Origin: Haliangium sp963772315
GTDB lineage: Bacteria > Myxococcota_A > Polyangia > Haliangiales > Haliangiaceae
Assembly (NCBI GenBank): GCA_963772315.1
Contig: CAVYWJ010000004.1
Span: 2,480,001 to 2,544,000 of the forward strand
Direction of reading: 5' to 3'
DNA: 64,000 bases
Shown: piece by piece, positions 46,103 to 54,629 of the stretch
How positions within the stretch are numbered: position 1 is the stretch's first letter
Layout of the letters: each line of letters starts with the position of its first letter
Notes under the pieces: model-generated
Seen by the model: only the letters and a program-made list of their open reading frames with translations
Told to the model about the DNA's origin: nothing
Database searches by the model: none
Position numbers and translations under genes: made by a program

Positions 46103-46453
46103 GGCACTCAATGCCTCACTCCGCACCGGCGGATTATACACACTGCCGTGATTGCCCTAGCCGCCGAGATGATGTTTCGGTTCGATCTCGAACAGAGAAT
46201 GTGCGGGCACGCGTACGAGCCCGACGCCGCCAGAATGAGTGTTTCTGGAACAGTATCTGAGATTACCGTTGCTGAGCGCCGTGTTGACGCTCGCCCAGCA
46301 TCGCGGCAGCGCTCGGAACAGCGCTCGCCAGCGTTGCCGGTCCGCTTCGGACCCACCGTTCGCGCCTAGCAAGGATTGCGCGCGCCGGGCCGTCATACAA
46401 CCCGCGCAACCGTCACGGCGTGCGCGTGCGCGCTGGCCGCGCGAGGCACTCCC
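46103..46453. other. Non-coding gap upstream of the FHA gene
   Basis: These 351 bases contain no reading frame I can support and no clear repeat. The A/T-rich stretch 46235-46265 may hold part of a promoter for the divergent FHA gene. Confidence 0.4.
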
Positions 46454-46702
46454 ATGATGTGGCTCATCATCGTCCGGCGCGGAGACCTGCATCGGCTCGT
46501 CGGCCGCGTGTACGAGCGTGGCCTGTCCGGCAGCCGGGCCAATCCTTTCGGCGACTCCGCGTGCCTGCTCGGCCTGCTGCTCGCGGGACGCCTCTGGCGC
46601 GGCCAGTACGTCACGCTGGCCGACTTCTACCGCGAGCGCTACCACGGCTGGTTCGTCGAGAAGCTCGCGATCCTGCACCTGGCCTGTATCGCGAAGAATT
46701 GG
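46454..46702 (+). pseudogene. Possible remnant of a sodium:solute symporter
   Basis: One frame reads GDSACLLGLLLAGRLWRGQYVTLADFYRERY in segments, then WFVEKLAILHLA. Hydrophobic helix, then [VL]TLADF[YF]R[ER]RY, then VE-x-LA, is typical of the third helix region of SSS-family Na+/solute symporters. Neither the preceding nor the following helices are present in any frame, so at most a fragment remains. The match is short and may be chance. Confidence 0.28.
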
Positions 46703-46796
46703 CGTCGCTGCCCGGGGCTCCTGCACCCTTTGCGCAGTCTGCCAGCGACGGCAAGACGAAATGGTCGATACGCGCTGAATATTCATATTATCCGAC

Positions 46797-46811
46797 AGGT
46801 GGCTGTCACCT
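46797..46811. promoter_or_regulatory. Palindrome upstream of a lipoprotein gene
   Basis: AGGTG-GCTGT-CACCT is a 5-bp inverted repeat with a 5-base spacer in an A/T-rich stretch, 53 bases before the ATG of the lipoprotein gene at 46865. It could be an operator; no family is recognised. Confidence 0.3.
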
Positions 46812-46864
46812 GGGGTATGTAAATTGCACTTCTGCTTCGTTTTCACTGTCCATGAGGTACATCG

Positions 46865-48637
46865 ATGAAAGCGACGCCCAGGCCAGATACGGATGCAAGA
46901 CAGCGGCTCTGTCACGGAGAGGACGGAGTCAGGACGAGGTGGGGAGCATCGGCGAGACGCTGCGTGATTGCGGGCCTTGCCATCGCGTTCCCACTGCTGG
47001 TGAGCGCCTGTGTCGAGCTCCCGGGCCAGCCACCGGATGCGCGGCCACCGGATGCCGCGCCGGTCGATGGGGCACCGCCTCCCGATGGTCGAGATGATGG
47101 GAGTGCGCCGCGTGTCATCGCGTCCACGCCCGCGCCCGACGAGACGGATGTGTCCCCGGCTGCCGAGATCTCGGTGACCTTCGATGAAGACATCGACCCG
47201 AGCACGGTCCACGCGGCATCGTTCTCGGTGGTCGACGATCGCGGGCGTCCGGTCCTGGGTGCCCTCCTCGTCGAGGGCGCCCGGGCAGCGTTCGTGCCCA
47301 CGATCGAGCTGACGCTCCGCGAGCGATACACCGTGATCATCACGACCGAGGTCACCGATCTCGCGGGAGCGCCCCTGGCGGAGGAATGGCGCAGCTCGTT
47401 CTGGTTGCATGACGGCGCGTTCACGGGCATCGCGTCGCTCGATCTGGGCAACCTGTCCGAGCCAGTCCTGGCGCTCGCAGACCGCGGTCACGGGTTTGCC
47501 GTCTGGCGGCGCGACGCCGGGGCCGGGGCGACGCATTACACGCCGCTCGGGCGCTGGCCCGAGGCGCCCGTCGTGCTCACGTCGGACGGCAATCCCCGCG
47601 CGATCGACGTCGCTGCCAGTCACGAGGATCATGCGCTGGCGGTCTGGCGCGATGACGCCGGCATCCGCGCCACCCACTACGCCCAGCCGGTCGGCTGGTA
47701 CCAGGGGCCCGCGCTGCTCGCCCACGGCGGCACCGAGCCCCAGGGGGGCATGGATGCCCAGGGCGACGGAGTGGCCGCGTGGCTGCAGCGCGATGACACG
47801 CACATGGGCGTGTGGGCCAGGCGCTTCCAGGGCGCTGGCTGGGACGCGACGATCCGCGTCGACAGCGACTCCGCCGATGCCGAGGCGCTGCAGCTCGCCA
47901 TGGATCAGGCGGGCAACGGCGTGGCCGTGTGGGGCCAGGGCGACGATGTCTGGAGCGCCTGGTTCCGCGATGGCAGCTGGGAGCCCGCGGCGTTGCTCGA
48001 GCAGGACCCGGGCATCGCGCGCCAGCCGCGCCTCGTGCTCGATGGCGATGGCCGCGGCATGGCGTTCTGGATCCAGCACGACGGCACCCAGTACCGCCTG
48101 CGCTGGAGCAGCCTGGAGCCGCAGCGCGGCTGGAGCCCGCCCGCGTTTGCCGATGGCGGCCCGGCGGTGGGCGCGGGCAGCGGTCAGTGGCAGACCGCGT
48201 TCGTGTTCAACAGCCACGGCGACGCCGTGGCGCTGTGGCATGAGCACCCGGACGACTGCAACCCCGCGTCCCCGGTGCCCGACCCGTGCGCGGTGGTCTT
48301 CGTGCGCCGCTTCGACCTCGACGACGGCTGGCACGAGGTCGAGGTCGTGAGCGACGAGCACTACGAGAGCCGCATCGTCAGCCGTGTCGCCTCGATCGAC
48401 CGCCATGGCAGCGTCTGGGTGGCGTGGAGCCATGTAGCTCCCGAGTCCGGCCGCGGCGGGGCCTGGCTGCGTCGCTACACCCCGATCTATGGCTGGCGCC
48501 CCGCCGAGAGCCTGGCGACGGACGACACGAGCTTCTACAGCGATCTCGCGCTGGTCTCGTCTCCGCAAGGTCGGATGCTGCTGGCGTGGCGGCAGAGCCG
48601 TACCTTCGACGAGCTCTTCGGCCTGGCGTTCTACTAG
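46865..48637 (+). CDS. Lipoprotein with Ig-like domain and repeated beta-type segments
   Basis: GAGG lies 8 bases before the ATG. The 590-residue protein has a long N-region, a hydrophobic helix and lipobox VSA-C, then a Pro/Asp-rich linker. An Ig-like (Big_5) domain follows (about 80-180: VIASTPAPDETDVSP, ISVTFDEDIDPSTV). The rest consists of repeats of 40-60 residues with A-V-W or A-W motifs (HGFAVWRRD, HALAVWRDD, DGVAAWLQRD, NGVAVWGQGD), suggesting a beta-propeller. It is probably surface-exposed; no enzyme motif is seen. Its TAG abuts the stop of the convergent methyltransferase gene, with no spacer (CTAGCTAG). Confidence 0.85.
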   Translation: MKATPRPDTDARQRLCHGEDGVRTRWGASARRCVIAGLAIAFPLLVSACVELPGQPPDARPPDAAPVDGAPPPDGRDDGSAPRVIASTPAPDETDVSPAAEISVTFDEDIDPSTVHAASFSVVDDRGRPVLGALLVEGARAAFVPTIELTLRERYTVIITTEVTDLAGAPLAEEWRSSFWLHDGAFTGIASLDLGNLSEPVLALADRGHGFAVWRRDAGAGATHYTPLGRWPEAPVVLTSDGNPRAIDVAASHEDHALAVWRDDAGIRATHYAQPVGWYQGPALLAHGGTEPQGGMDAQGDGVAAWLQRDDTHMGVWARRFQGAGWDATIRVDSDSADAEALQLAMDQAGNGVAVWGQGDDVWSAWFRDGSWEPAALLEQDPGIARQPRLVLDGDGRGMAFWIQHDGTQYRLRWSSLEPQRGWSPPAFADGGPAVGAGSGQWQTAFVFNSHGDAVALWHEHPDDCNPASPVPDPCAVVFVRRFDLDDGWHEVEVVSDEHYESRIVSRVASIDRHGSVWVAWSHVAPESGRGGAWLRRYTPIYGWRPAESLATDDTSFYSDLALVSSPQGRMLLAWRQSRTFDELFGLAFY

Positions 48638-50089
48638 CTAGCGGGCGTCGTCCAGCCGGAGGACGCCGTGTCGCTCCGCCAGGATGTACATGAGCTCGCG
48701 AAACTGCGCTTCGGTGAGCGGTACCCCGCAGGAGGTGAGCTCGCCGAAGATCTCCCTGGCGGTCCGCTTCCCGTCGATCTGTCCGAAGAACGCCTCGACG
48801 AAGGCGACGTCGTCTGCCGAGACGGGGAAGCTGGCCGAGTTGCCGCCGACCTCGAGGCGATCCTCGACGCCCGTGGGCGCGAACACACGCTTGCGGATGA
48901 TCTGCACCTCCCTGCCCGGTACCACCTGCGGGACGCGCTTCCACCACGCGGCGTCGCCTCTCGCGAGTCGCTCGCCGGGCCGCCCGCCGCCTGCCTGGGC
49001 GGGCTTGCGCGCGACGAAGAAGTGCACCTCGTGGCTGACGCGGTTGCCACCCGTGTCAACCTTGTCGAGGTCGAGCAAGGTGAAGCGCCGGCGCTCGCTC
49101 TCGACCACCTCCAGCCCGCTCGGGCGCAACAACCCCGGCAGCTCGGACAGCCCAGGAGCGCCGAGCTCCGGCGGCTCGCCGGGGATGCCAAAGGGGATGG
49201 AGAAGTTCACCCAGACGCCGCCTGGCTCGAGCACGCGCTGGATCTCGGCCGCGACGCCGAGAGGGTTCCCCACGATGTCCATGAGGTACTGGGTGACGAC
49301 CGCTGACAGGCTCCCATCGGCGAATGGCAGCGCGTTGACGTCCCCGACGATCAGCTGTGCTCCCTTGCCCGATGGCCGGGGCGGCGCCAGCGTGACGGCG
49401 CTCCACGCGGCGCGCTCCAGGTGCACGACCATCTCATCGCCTGCCAGCGCCCCCTGCGCGAGCAGCAGCGTCGGGACGGACAGATCGACGCCGTAGGTAA
49501 CGCCAAAGAGCTCGGTGCAGGCCTTGACCAGCCCGCACGCCCCGGCGCCGAGGATGGCCCCTGCTGCTGCGTCCGGGCGGTGCCGCGCCAGCGCGCCGGT
49601 GATGAGCGCGCGCGCGCTCTGGAAATCGGCTGTCTCGCTCCAGTCCTGATAGAAATAGGGCAGCATGGCGTGGGGAGAGCAGCCGGCCTCGTCTACCGAT
49701 ATCCAGTCGATGAAGTCCAGCTGTTGCTCCCCGATGCCGCTCAGGTAGGCGGCGACAGGCCGCATGTATGCCTGGAAGAGCTCGATGTTCTTCTCCTGGC
49801 CGTGCAACGCGCGCTGCGCACGCTGCACGAGGCCAGACCCGCCGTGTCCCTCGCGCAGCTCGCCAGAGGCCTCTCGCCGCTTCTCGAGCTGCGCGCTGGC
49901 CTGCTGGAGAGCCTGGTGGTGGGCTGCGAGCAGCGTGCTGGGGCGAAACGCGAGGATCGGGATGCCCTGGATGACGGGATAGCGCTGCTCACAAGCGCCA
50001 CATCGAAGCGCCGCGTCGTCGAGCCACTCCAACGCCGCGCCACAGTACACGCACCGATAGCCCTGGGACGGGCGGGGAGAATGATGCAC
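48638..50089 (-). CDS. Zinc-ribbon SAM methyltransferase with C-terminal PqqD-like domain
   Basis: GTG 50089 is preferred because AAGGA lies 8 bases upstream; the protein then has 483 residues. It opens with a Trm112-like zinc ribbon (CVYCGAALEW ... CGACEQRYPVIQGIPIL). A class I SAM-methyltransferase domain follows (about 165-340): AILGAGACGL, YGVDLS, VGDVNALPFADGSLSAVVTQ, RVLEPGGVWV. The last 75 residues (FPVSADDVAFVEAFFGQIDGKR...) look like a PqqD-type winged helix, a fold that often binds peptide substrates. The substrate could be a peptide or a lipid-linked molecule; there is no adjacent biosynthetic gene. The methyltransferase call is firm, the C-terminal assignment is moderate. Confidence 0.85.
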   Translation of the reverse strand: MHHSPRPSQGYRCVYCGAALEWLDDAALRCGACEQRYPVIQGIPILAFRPSTLLAAHHQALQQASAQLEKRREASGELREGHGGSGLVQRAQRALHGQEKNIELFQAYMRPVAAYLSGIGEQQLDFIDWISVDEAGCSPHAMLPYFYQDWSETADFQSARALITGALARHRPDAAAGAILGAGACGLVKACTELFGVTYGVDLSVPTLLLAQGALAGDEMVVHLERAAWSAVTLAPPRPSGKGAQLIVGDVNALPFADGSLSAVVTQYLMDIVGNPLGVAAEIQRVLEPGGVWVNFSIPFGIPGEPPELGAPGLSELPGLLRPSGLEVVESERRRFTLLDLDKVDTGGNRVSHEVHFFVARKPAQAGGGRPGERLARGDAAWWKRVPQVVPGREVQIIRKRVFAPTGVEDRLEVGGNSASFPVSADDVAFVEAFFGQIDGKRTAREIFGELTSCGVPLTEAQFRELMYILAERHGVLRLDDAR

Positions 50090-50190
50090 GAGCCGGATCC
50101 TTCTTGAAATTGAAAATCGTGTGCAATTCTGACGTGTAGCATGCAGCATCCGAGCGCGTCAACTCGCGGCGCGGCCCCGCGGCGTGGCAG

Positions 50191-50358
50191 TCATTCGGCC
50201 AGGAGGTCGAACAACGGAGCATCGTGCTCGTGCAGGCAGGAGGCGGTCGCGCCACCGGCCAGGAGCGCGTCACCGTTCTCGTCCACGGCGGCGGCCCTTC
50301 CGGGATTGCTGGTTGCCCCCCGGCCCGATCTGGCCCGAGCGCGCCGCGTGCTGTTCAC
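50191..50358 (-). CDS. Possible short hypothetical protein
   Basis: A 55-codon frame from GTG 50358 ends in a protein-like stretch (AAAVDENGDALLAGGATAS, then HEHDAPLFDLLAE). It lies 101 bases upstream of the methyltransferase on the same strand. No ribosome-binding site is clear and no family is recognised; it may be a fragment. Confidence 0.25.
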   Translation of the reverse strand: MNSTRRARARSGRGATSNPGRAAAVDENGDALLAGGATASCLHEHDAPLFDLLAE

Positions 50359-50581
50359 TGCATCGAACGTCGCGGCCCACGCGCCCCGGCTGCGCCAGTG
50401 TCGTCAACGCGTGTCCGGATGGTGATGACGGCCGGCAGTCGTCACGTCCGGGTGGGCACTCGTCTGCCGAGATCGTCTCCAGGACGCCACGGAGCCGCAC
50501 GGGACACCATCACCGTCGAGCATGTCCTGGCGCGAGGTCGAGCCGGCGTGCTGCTGATCCGAAATCCCCGCGCGTCGTTGC

Positions 50582-51183
50582 GAGGTCGCGCGGGAGAGAC
50601 CTTGGGTCTCCCCGGAGAAGATTCGAGGAGACGCGAGAGGGATGTCAGGTCTCTCCGTTGCGACCCCGAGGTCGCGCGGGAGAGACCTTGGGTCTCCCCG
50701 GAGAAGATTCGAGGAGACGCGGGAGGGATGTCAGGTCTCTCCGTTGCGACCCCGAGGTCGCGCGGGAACGACCTTGGGTCTCCCCGGAGAAGATTCGAGG
50801 AGACGCGAGAGGGATGTCAGGTCTCTCGGTTGCGACCCCGAGGTCGCGCGGGAACGACCTGACATCTGTCTGGCCAGACCGTGAGGTCGCGCGGGAGGGT
50901 TCTCAGGTCGTTCCGGCGCGAGCTCGCAAGTCCGCGGGGGTATCCTCGGGTCTGTCGGGTGAGAATGCGAGGTCGTGAAGGAGCGACCCCAGGTCTGTCG
51001 CGCGCGACCTCGAGGTAGTCATGTGGGGATCCATAGATATCGATGTAGGACATCGAGGTCGCGAAGGAACGACCCTGGGTCTGCCGCGCGCGACCTCGAG
51101 GTAGTCATGTAGGGATCCGTAGATACCGATGTAGGACATCGCGATGGACAAGGAACGACTCCGGGTCTGCGCTGCGCGACCGT
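50582..51183. repeat. Array of fourteen 43-bp tandem repeats
   Basis: Starting at 50582, fourteen consecutive units of exactly 43 bases can be laid out with no gap, ending at 51183. The typical unit begins GAGGTCGCGCGGGA and has GACC at 17-20 and GGTCT at 24-28. Pairs of units recur with a period of 86: three almost identical copies at 50582, 50668 and 50754, and later GAGGTAGTCATGT units alternate with GAGGTCG units. Several units are partly self-complementary (GGTCGCGCG...CGCGCGACCTC). Since 43 is not a multiple of three, the array is not a coding repeat. A degenerate 48-base unit may precede it at 50534. The flanks 50359-50533 and 51184-51257 hold nothing else I can support. Confidence 0.88.
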
Positions 51184-51257
51184 GAGGGTTATGCGCGCTG
51201 CCGGGGCTGCGCGCAGGCTTGCCTGGGGACAGGCCCGGTGCGGCCGGGCCGTCGCGC

Positions 51258-52061
51258 TCAGGTGGCGGGTACGGGCGGGGCCGGCTCGTCGCCCGGCTGC
51301 TCGGGGAGCTCGATGCCGGTGCCGGGATCGACGTCGCGGGGCGCGCGATTGCGGCGGCGGGCCGCCATGATGGCGTCGTTCTGGCTCAGGATGGGCTCGA
51401 GCAGGTAGTCGCGATCGGCCTGGCGCTCGGGCGGCAGCATGGCGAAGTGGCCGAGGATCATGCCCACGGTCGCGGCCAGGAGGTCCTGGCAGCGGGCACG
51501 CTCGGCGCGGATCTGCTCGCGGCTGGGCGCATCATCGGTCTGGGCCAGGGCGACGCCGTAGCGCTGGTTGAGCTCGCGCAGGCGCTCGATCATCGAGGGC
51601 ATCTCGGGCAGGAGCGCGACGTCCGCGGCCAGCGCGGGCGACTGGGCATGATTGAGCATGATGGCGACGCGCCGGTGCTGCTCGGCGTAGGGCAGGTGGG
51701 TCACCGCGGCGATGCCGTCGGGCAGCAGCGCGTTGCGCACGCGCCCGGCCGCGCTGGCGCGCTCCTGGCCGTGGTAGAGGCGCATCTGCACCTCGCAGTA
51801 GCCCCAGAACCCGCTGACGCCGTAATCGACCAGGATGTCGAGCTCACCGGCCTCGCTGGGAAACTGCGAGGTGCGCGCGGCGCCGAGCAGCAGCTCGGCG
51901 CCCATTGTGTGGGCCATCTGATCGGCGGCCATCGTGGCCAGCGCGGCGATCGTGGGCAGGTCGCGCTCCAGCGCCCGGCCGTTGACCAGGCGGAGCGCGA
52001 ACTCCCCGCGCCCCAAGGGAAATTTCTTGAGATTCACAAGTGACGATACAGGTACCAGCAT
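51258..52061 (-). CDS. Hypothetical cytoplasmic protein
   Basis: GAGGAG lies 8 bases before the ATG at 52061. The 267-residue product is soluble, starts MLVPVSSLVNLKKFPLGRG and has a Pro-rich tail (EQPGDEPAPPVPAT). A segment around residues 65-110 (ELLLGAARTSQFPSEAGELDILVDYG) is the most structured-looking part. No known domain or catalytic motif is recognised. The 43-bp repeat array lies just downstream. The strong ribosome-binding site and normal composition support a real gene. Confidence 0.75.
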   Translation of the reverse strand: MLVPVSSLVNLKKFPLGRGEFALRLVNGRALERDLPTIAALATMAADQMAHTMGAELLLGAARTSQFPSEAGELDILVDYGVSGFWGYCEVQMRLYHGQERASAAGRVRNALLPDGIAAVTHLPYAEQHRRVAIMLNHAQSPALAADVALLPEMPSMIERLRELNQRYGVALAQTDDAPSREQIRAERARCQDLLAATVGMILGHFAMLPPERQADRDYLLEPILSQNDAIMAARRRNRAPRDVDPGTGIELPEQPGDEPAPPVPAT

Positions 52062-52189
52062 GTCCAGAACTCCTCTCGAACTCGCGACGTGTCGTCGGGT
52101 CCTCTTCTCTATACGCCGCCACCCGACCGAAAGACCATTACACGGTATTACACGCGCTTGTTCGAGCGCCGGACACCCGGCCTGCCACG

Positions 52190-52993
52190 TCACTCGGGCT
52201 TGCGGAAGCGCAGCATGAACTGGTCGGTCTTGCCGCGCAGCCCGTCGTCGAACACGTTGCGCGTGCGATCGTCGTCGGGGTGGCGCAGGAGGTCGCTCTC
52301 GCCGTCGAACACGAAGCCTGCGGCCAGGATGTCCTGCTTGACCAGCTCGGGCTCGATGCGGTGGATATCCTTGACGTGCTTGTCGCCGGTGCCAGTCGGG
52401 GCGTGATGGTCGACGACCGCGAACACGCCGCCGGGCTTGAGCGCGTCGAAGATGGCCTTGTTCATCCGGGCGCGGTCGGTGCCGAGCCAGTAGGTGTCGT
52501 GATAGATGAGGAACATCAGCACGGCGTCGAGCTCGCCGGCGGGCAGCCCGGGAGCGTCGAACTCGGTGTCCAGGCGCTTGATGTTGTCCATGGCCAGCCG
52601 CGCCAGTCGCTCGGTCAGCGGCTTGCCGATGAACTTCTCCACGATGAGCTTGCTGTTCTGGATGTACACGCGGCCCTCGGGGCCGAGGTACCGGGCCAGG
52701 ATCTCGGTGTAGTAGCCGTCGCCGCCCGCGATGTCGGCGACGTGCATGCCCGGCTCGATGCCGAAGAAGGTCAGCACCTCGAAGGGCTTGCGGTCCTGGT
52801 CGCGGGCGCGATCCGCCTCCGGCCGGGCGTCGGTTTCGATGGCCGCGCGCAGCGCAGGGCCGTGATCGGGCTCGGCCTCGGTCGGCGTGGCCTCGGGCTG
52901 GGGGGGCTCTACGGGTTTGAACTCGTTGGCCTTGCCACCGCACGAGGCGGCGAGCAGCAGGGCGCAGATCAAGACACATCGCGAGTGCTTCAT
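52190..52993 (-). CDS. Exported SAM-dependent methyltransferase-like lipoprotein
   Basis: From ATG 52993 the 267-residue protein has a signal peptide with lipobox LAAS-C, a short Pro/Glu-rich linker and then a methyltransferase-like domain: IEPGMHVADIAGGDGYYTEIL (SAM motif I, split over the GGDGYY turn), DAVLMFLIYHD and ALKPGGVFAVVDHHA. Such predicted periplasmic methyltransferases occur in many proteobacteria and have no established substrate; supply of SAM outside the cytoplasm is unexplained. The gene stands alone, 128 bases before the hypothetical gene on the same strand. Confidence 0.85.
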   Translation of the reverse strand: MKHSRCVLICALLLAASCGGKANEFKPVEPPQPEATPTEAEPDHGPALRAAIETDARPEADRARDQDRKPFEVLTFFGIEPGMHVADIAGGDGYYTEILARYLGPEGRVYIQNSKLIVEKFIGKPLTERLARLAMDNIKRLDTEFDAPGLPAGELDAVLMFLIYHDTYWLGTDRARMNKAIFDALKPGGVFAVVDHHAPTGTGDKHVKDIHRIEPELVKQDILAAGFVFDGESDLLRHPDDDRTRNVFDDGLRGKTDQFMLRFRKPE

Positions 52994-53579
52994 GGGGCGC
53001 AGGCTAGCAGCATTGGGCGGCCCCATGCACATCGCGGGAGCACGTCGTTCATGTAGAACGAGGAGAGATCGGGCTCATCTGTCACACCGCGGCCTGGCGA
53101 GCGCGCGGAACCGCGCCCGGCATGGCGGGGACGCGCGCGTTTCCCAGTGGTCATGACGTGTTTCGCATCGTCATGAGCCCGCGCCCTGATGCGATCGAGA
53201 AGAATCGCGGCGCTGCGGCGCAGGGATGTGATGGGGCCTGCGCATACGCGGACCTTGCTGCGCGAAAACTGCTCGCTTGCGCAATAGACTGTCACGCGGT
53301 ACGTTGCAAACTCATGAGGGGGATAGGGCATGACGATTCAACGTAATCAGTGCTCGCTACCGAGCCGGATGAGGGCGCGGGGGATGGTGCACGGCGAGGC
53401 GTACGGCGCGGTGGATGTTCCCGGGCCCTGAACGGCCGGGAGACGCCAGATAGCCAGTACCGCACACGGATTGCGCCCGCGAGAGCTGGTGCGCAAACGC
53501 GAACGCAACGAGCTCGACCGCCGGGGAATTGGTCCCGGGCGGGATGCGTGGGCTTTGCCATCAAGCAAAGGAGACGATC
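52994..53579. other. Long intergenic region upstream of the RiPP-like locus
   Basis: No gene is supported in these 586 bases. The stretch lies between a minus-strand gene and the plus-strand RiPP-like genes and should contain two divergent promoters. I cannot point to a specific promoter or operator. Confidence 0.4.
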
Positions 53580-53858
53580 ATGGTAGATGTGCTCTCGACC
53601 ATTCTCGGCAGGGTGTCCGGGCGGGGTGGCACGGGCACTGCGCGCGAGCGCTCGGTGGCGCTCGAGGCGGTGCTCCGCCACGCGGGCGAGGTCGGCATCG
53701 AGGAGGCGCTGGCGCGGTTCGGCAAGCCGCTGAGCGAGTCCGACAAGGCCACGCTCAGGTCGCTCACCCGCGCGGAGATCGAGACGCTCTCGGACATCCG
53801 GGACAAGCTGTCCGTGCTCCGAGCCACGGAGGACAACAACAACAACAACATATTCTAG
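53580..53858 (+). CDS. Candidate RiPP precursor ending in five Asn
   Basis: AAGGAG lies 6 bases before the ATG. The 92-residue peptide has an amphipathic helical body (EAVLRHAGEVGIEEALARFG, then SESDKATLRSLTRAEIETL and DIRDKL) that looks like a leader, and a short C-terminus ATED-NNNNN-IF. The five Asn codons are all AAC. It is followed after 89 bases by a haem-oxygenase-like enzyme and then a radical SAM enzyme, each with its own strong ribosome-binding site. A small leader-like protein with a short, odd C-terminal tail before two maturation-type enzymes is the layout of a RiPP cluster. I know no named family with this tail. A small regulatory or structural protein is the alternative. Confidence 0.65.
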   Translation: MVDVLSTILGRVSGRGGTGTARERSVALEAVLRHAGEVGIEEALARFGKPLSESDKATLRSLTRAEIETLSDIRDKLSVLRATEDNNNNNIF

Positions 53859-53947
53859 TAGCCAGGCCACCGGGGCCAGTGATCCCGTTGCTGGTCCTGG
53901 TGGCCGATCTCCCGCCCGACATCGAGTATTCACGAGAGGAGGTAACC

Positions 53948-54604
53948 GTGACGCCGGAAACCCGACCGAGCGCGCTTGCGCTGTTCGAAGAGCGAGTCGC
54001 TCCCTATGGTGTGCTTCATCGCCTGTGCTGGCAGGGTTACATCCAGGCACGAGGGCGAGAAGGATGGCTGTTCGCGGCGCTGCAGCAGTACTACACCGTG
54101 CGCGCCACCCAGCCGCTGCTGGCGCTGGCCGGCGACGTGGCATCGGGATACCCCGAGCTCAGGGAGTTCGCCGACTGGGCCTATCGCCACGCCGAGGAGG
54201 AGCGCCCGCACGCCGACTGGTTCAAGAACGATCTGGTGCACATGGGGATTCCCGAGGAGACCATCGACAGCACCATGCCCGAGGACGAGGTGCTGAACCT
54301 CCTGGGCGTGCAGTTCTCGCTGGTGGCTTCGGTGCATCCGGCCGCGCTGCTGGGCTACATGTACACCACCGAGGCCCGCCCCGCGAACGCGGGCGCGCTC
54401 AAGGCGCTCGCGGCCAAGCTGGGCATTCCGATCGACGGGCTGAGCACGCTGCTCTATCACACCGACATCGATCAGGAGCACCGGCTCGACGTGCTCAGGC
54501 TGCTGGCCGAGTTCGTCGACGATCCGCTGTGCTTCGACGCCATGCTGACCGGCGCGGTGCGCTTCCTGGCGGGGTGGTCGGGGCTGTTTCGCCGGAAATC
54601 GTGA
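53948..54604 (+). CDS. Haem-oxygenase-like diiron/iron redox enzyme
   Basis: The GTG start at 53948 follows GAGGAGG closely. The 218-residue all-helical protein fits the TenA/HDO (haem-oxygenase-like) superfamily: LFAALQQYYTVRAT, AYRHAEEERPHADWF with H and E residues placed as metal ligands, and a C-terminal HTDIDQEH motif that supplies further His/Asp/Glu ligands. HDO enzymes use iron and oxygen to oxidise or fragment amino acid and peptide side chains. The gene lies between the Asn-tailed precursor and the radical SAM gene (25 bases before the latter). A thiaminase-II-like role is less likely because the TenA active-site Cys is not evident. Confidence 0.8.
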   Translation: MTPETRPSALALFEERVAPYGVLHRLCWQGYIQARGREGWLFAALQQYYTVRATQPLLALAGDVASGYPELREFADWAYRHAEEERPHADWFKNDLVHMGIPEETIDSTMPEDEVLNLLGVQFSLVASVHPAALLGYMYTTEARPANAGALKALAAKLGIPIDGLSTLLYHTDIDQEHRLDVLRLLAEFVDDPLCFDAMLTGAVRFLAGWSGLFRRKS

Positions 54605-54629
54605 ATCATCGTGAATCGAGGAGGACGCC

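Noticed and set aside
46157..48568. 803-codon open frame on the minus strand
   Set aside because: Shadow of the Ig-like lipoprotein gene; composition is typical of antisense frames.
50582..51183. CRISPR array
   Set aside because: All parts of the 43-bp unit vary together and there is no constant-repeat/unique-spacer pattern; no cas gene is present.
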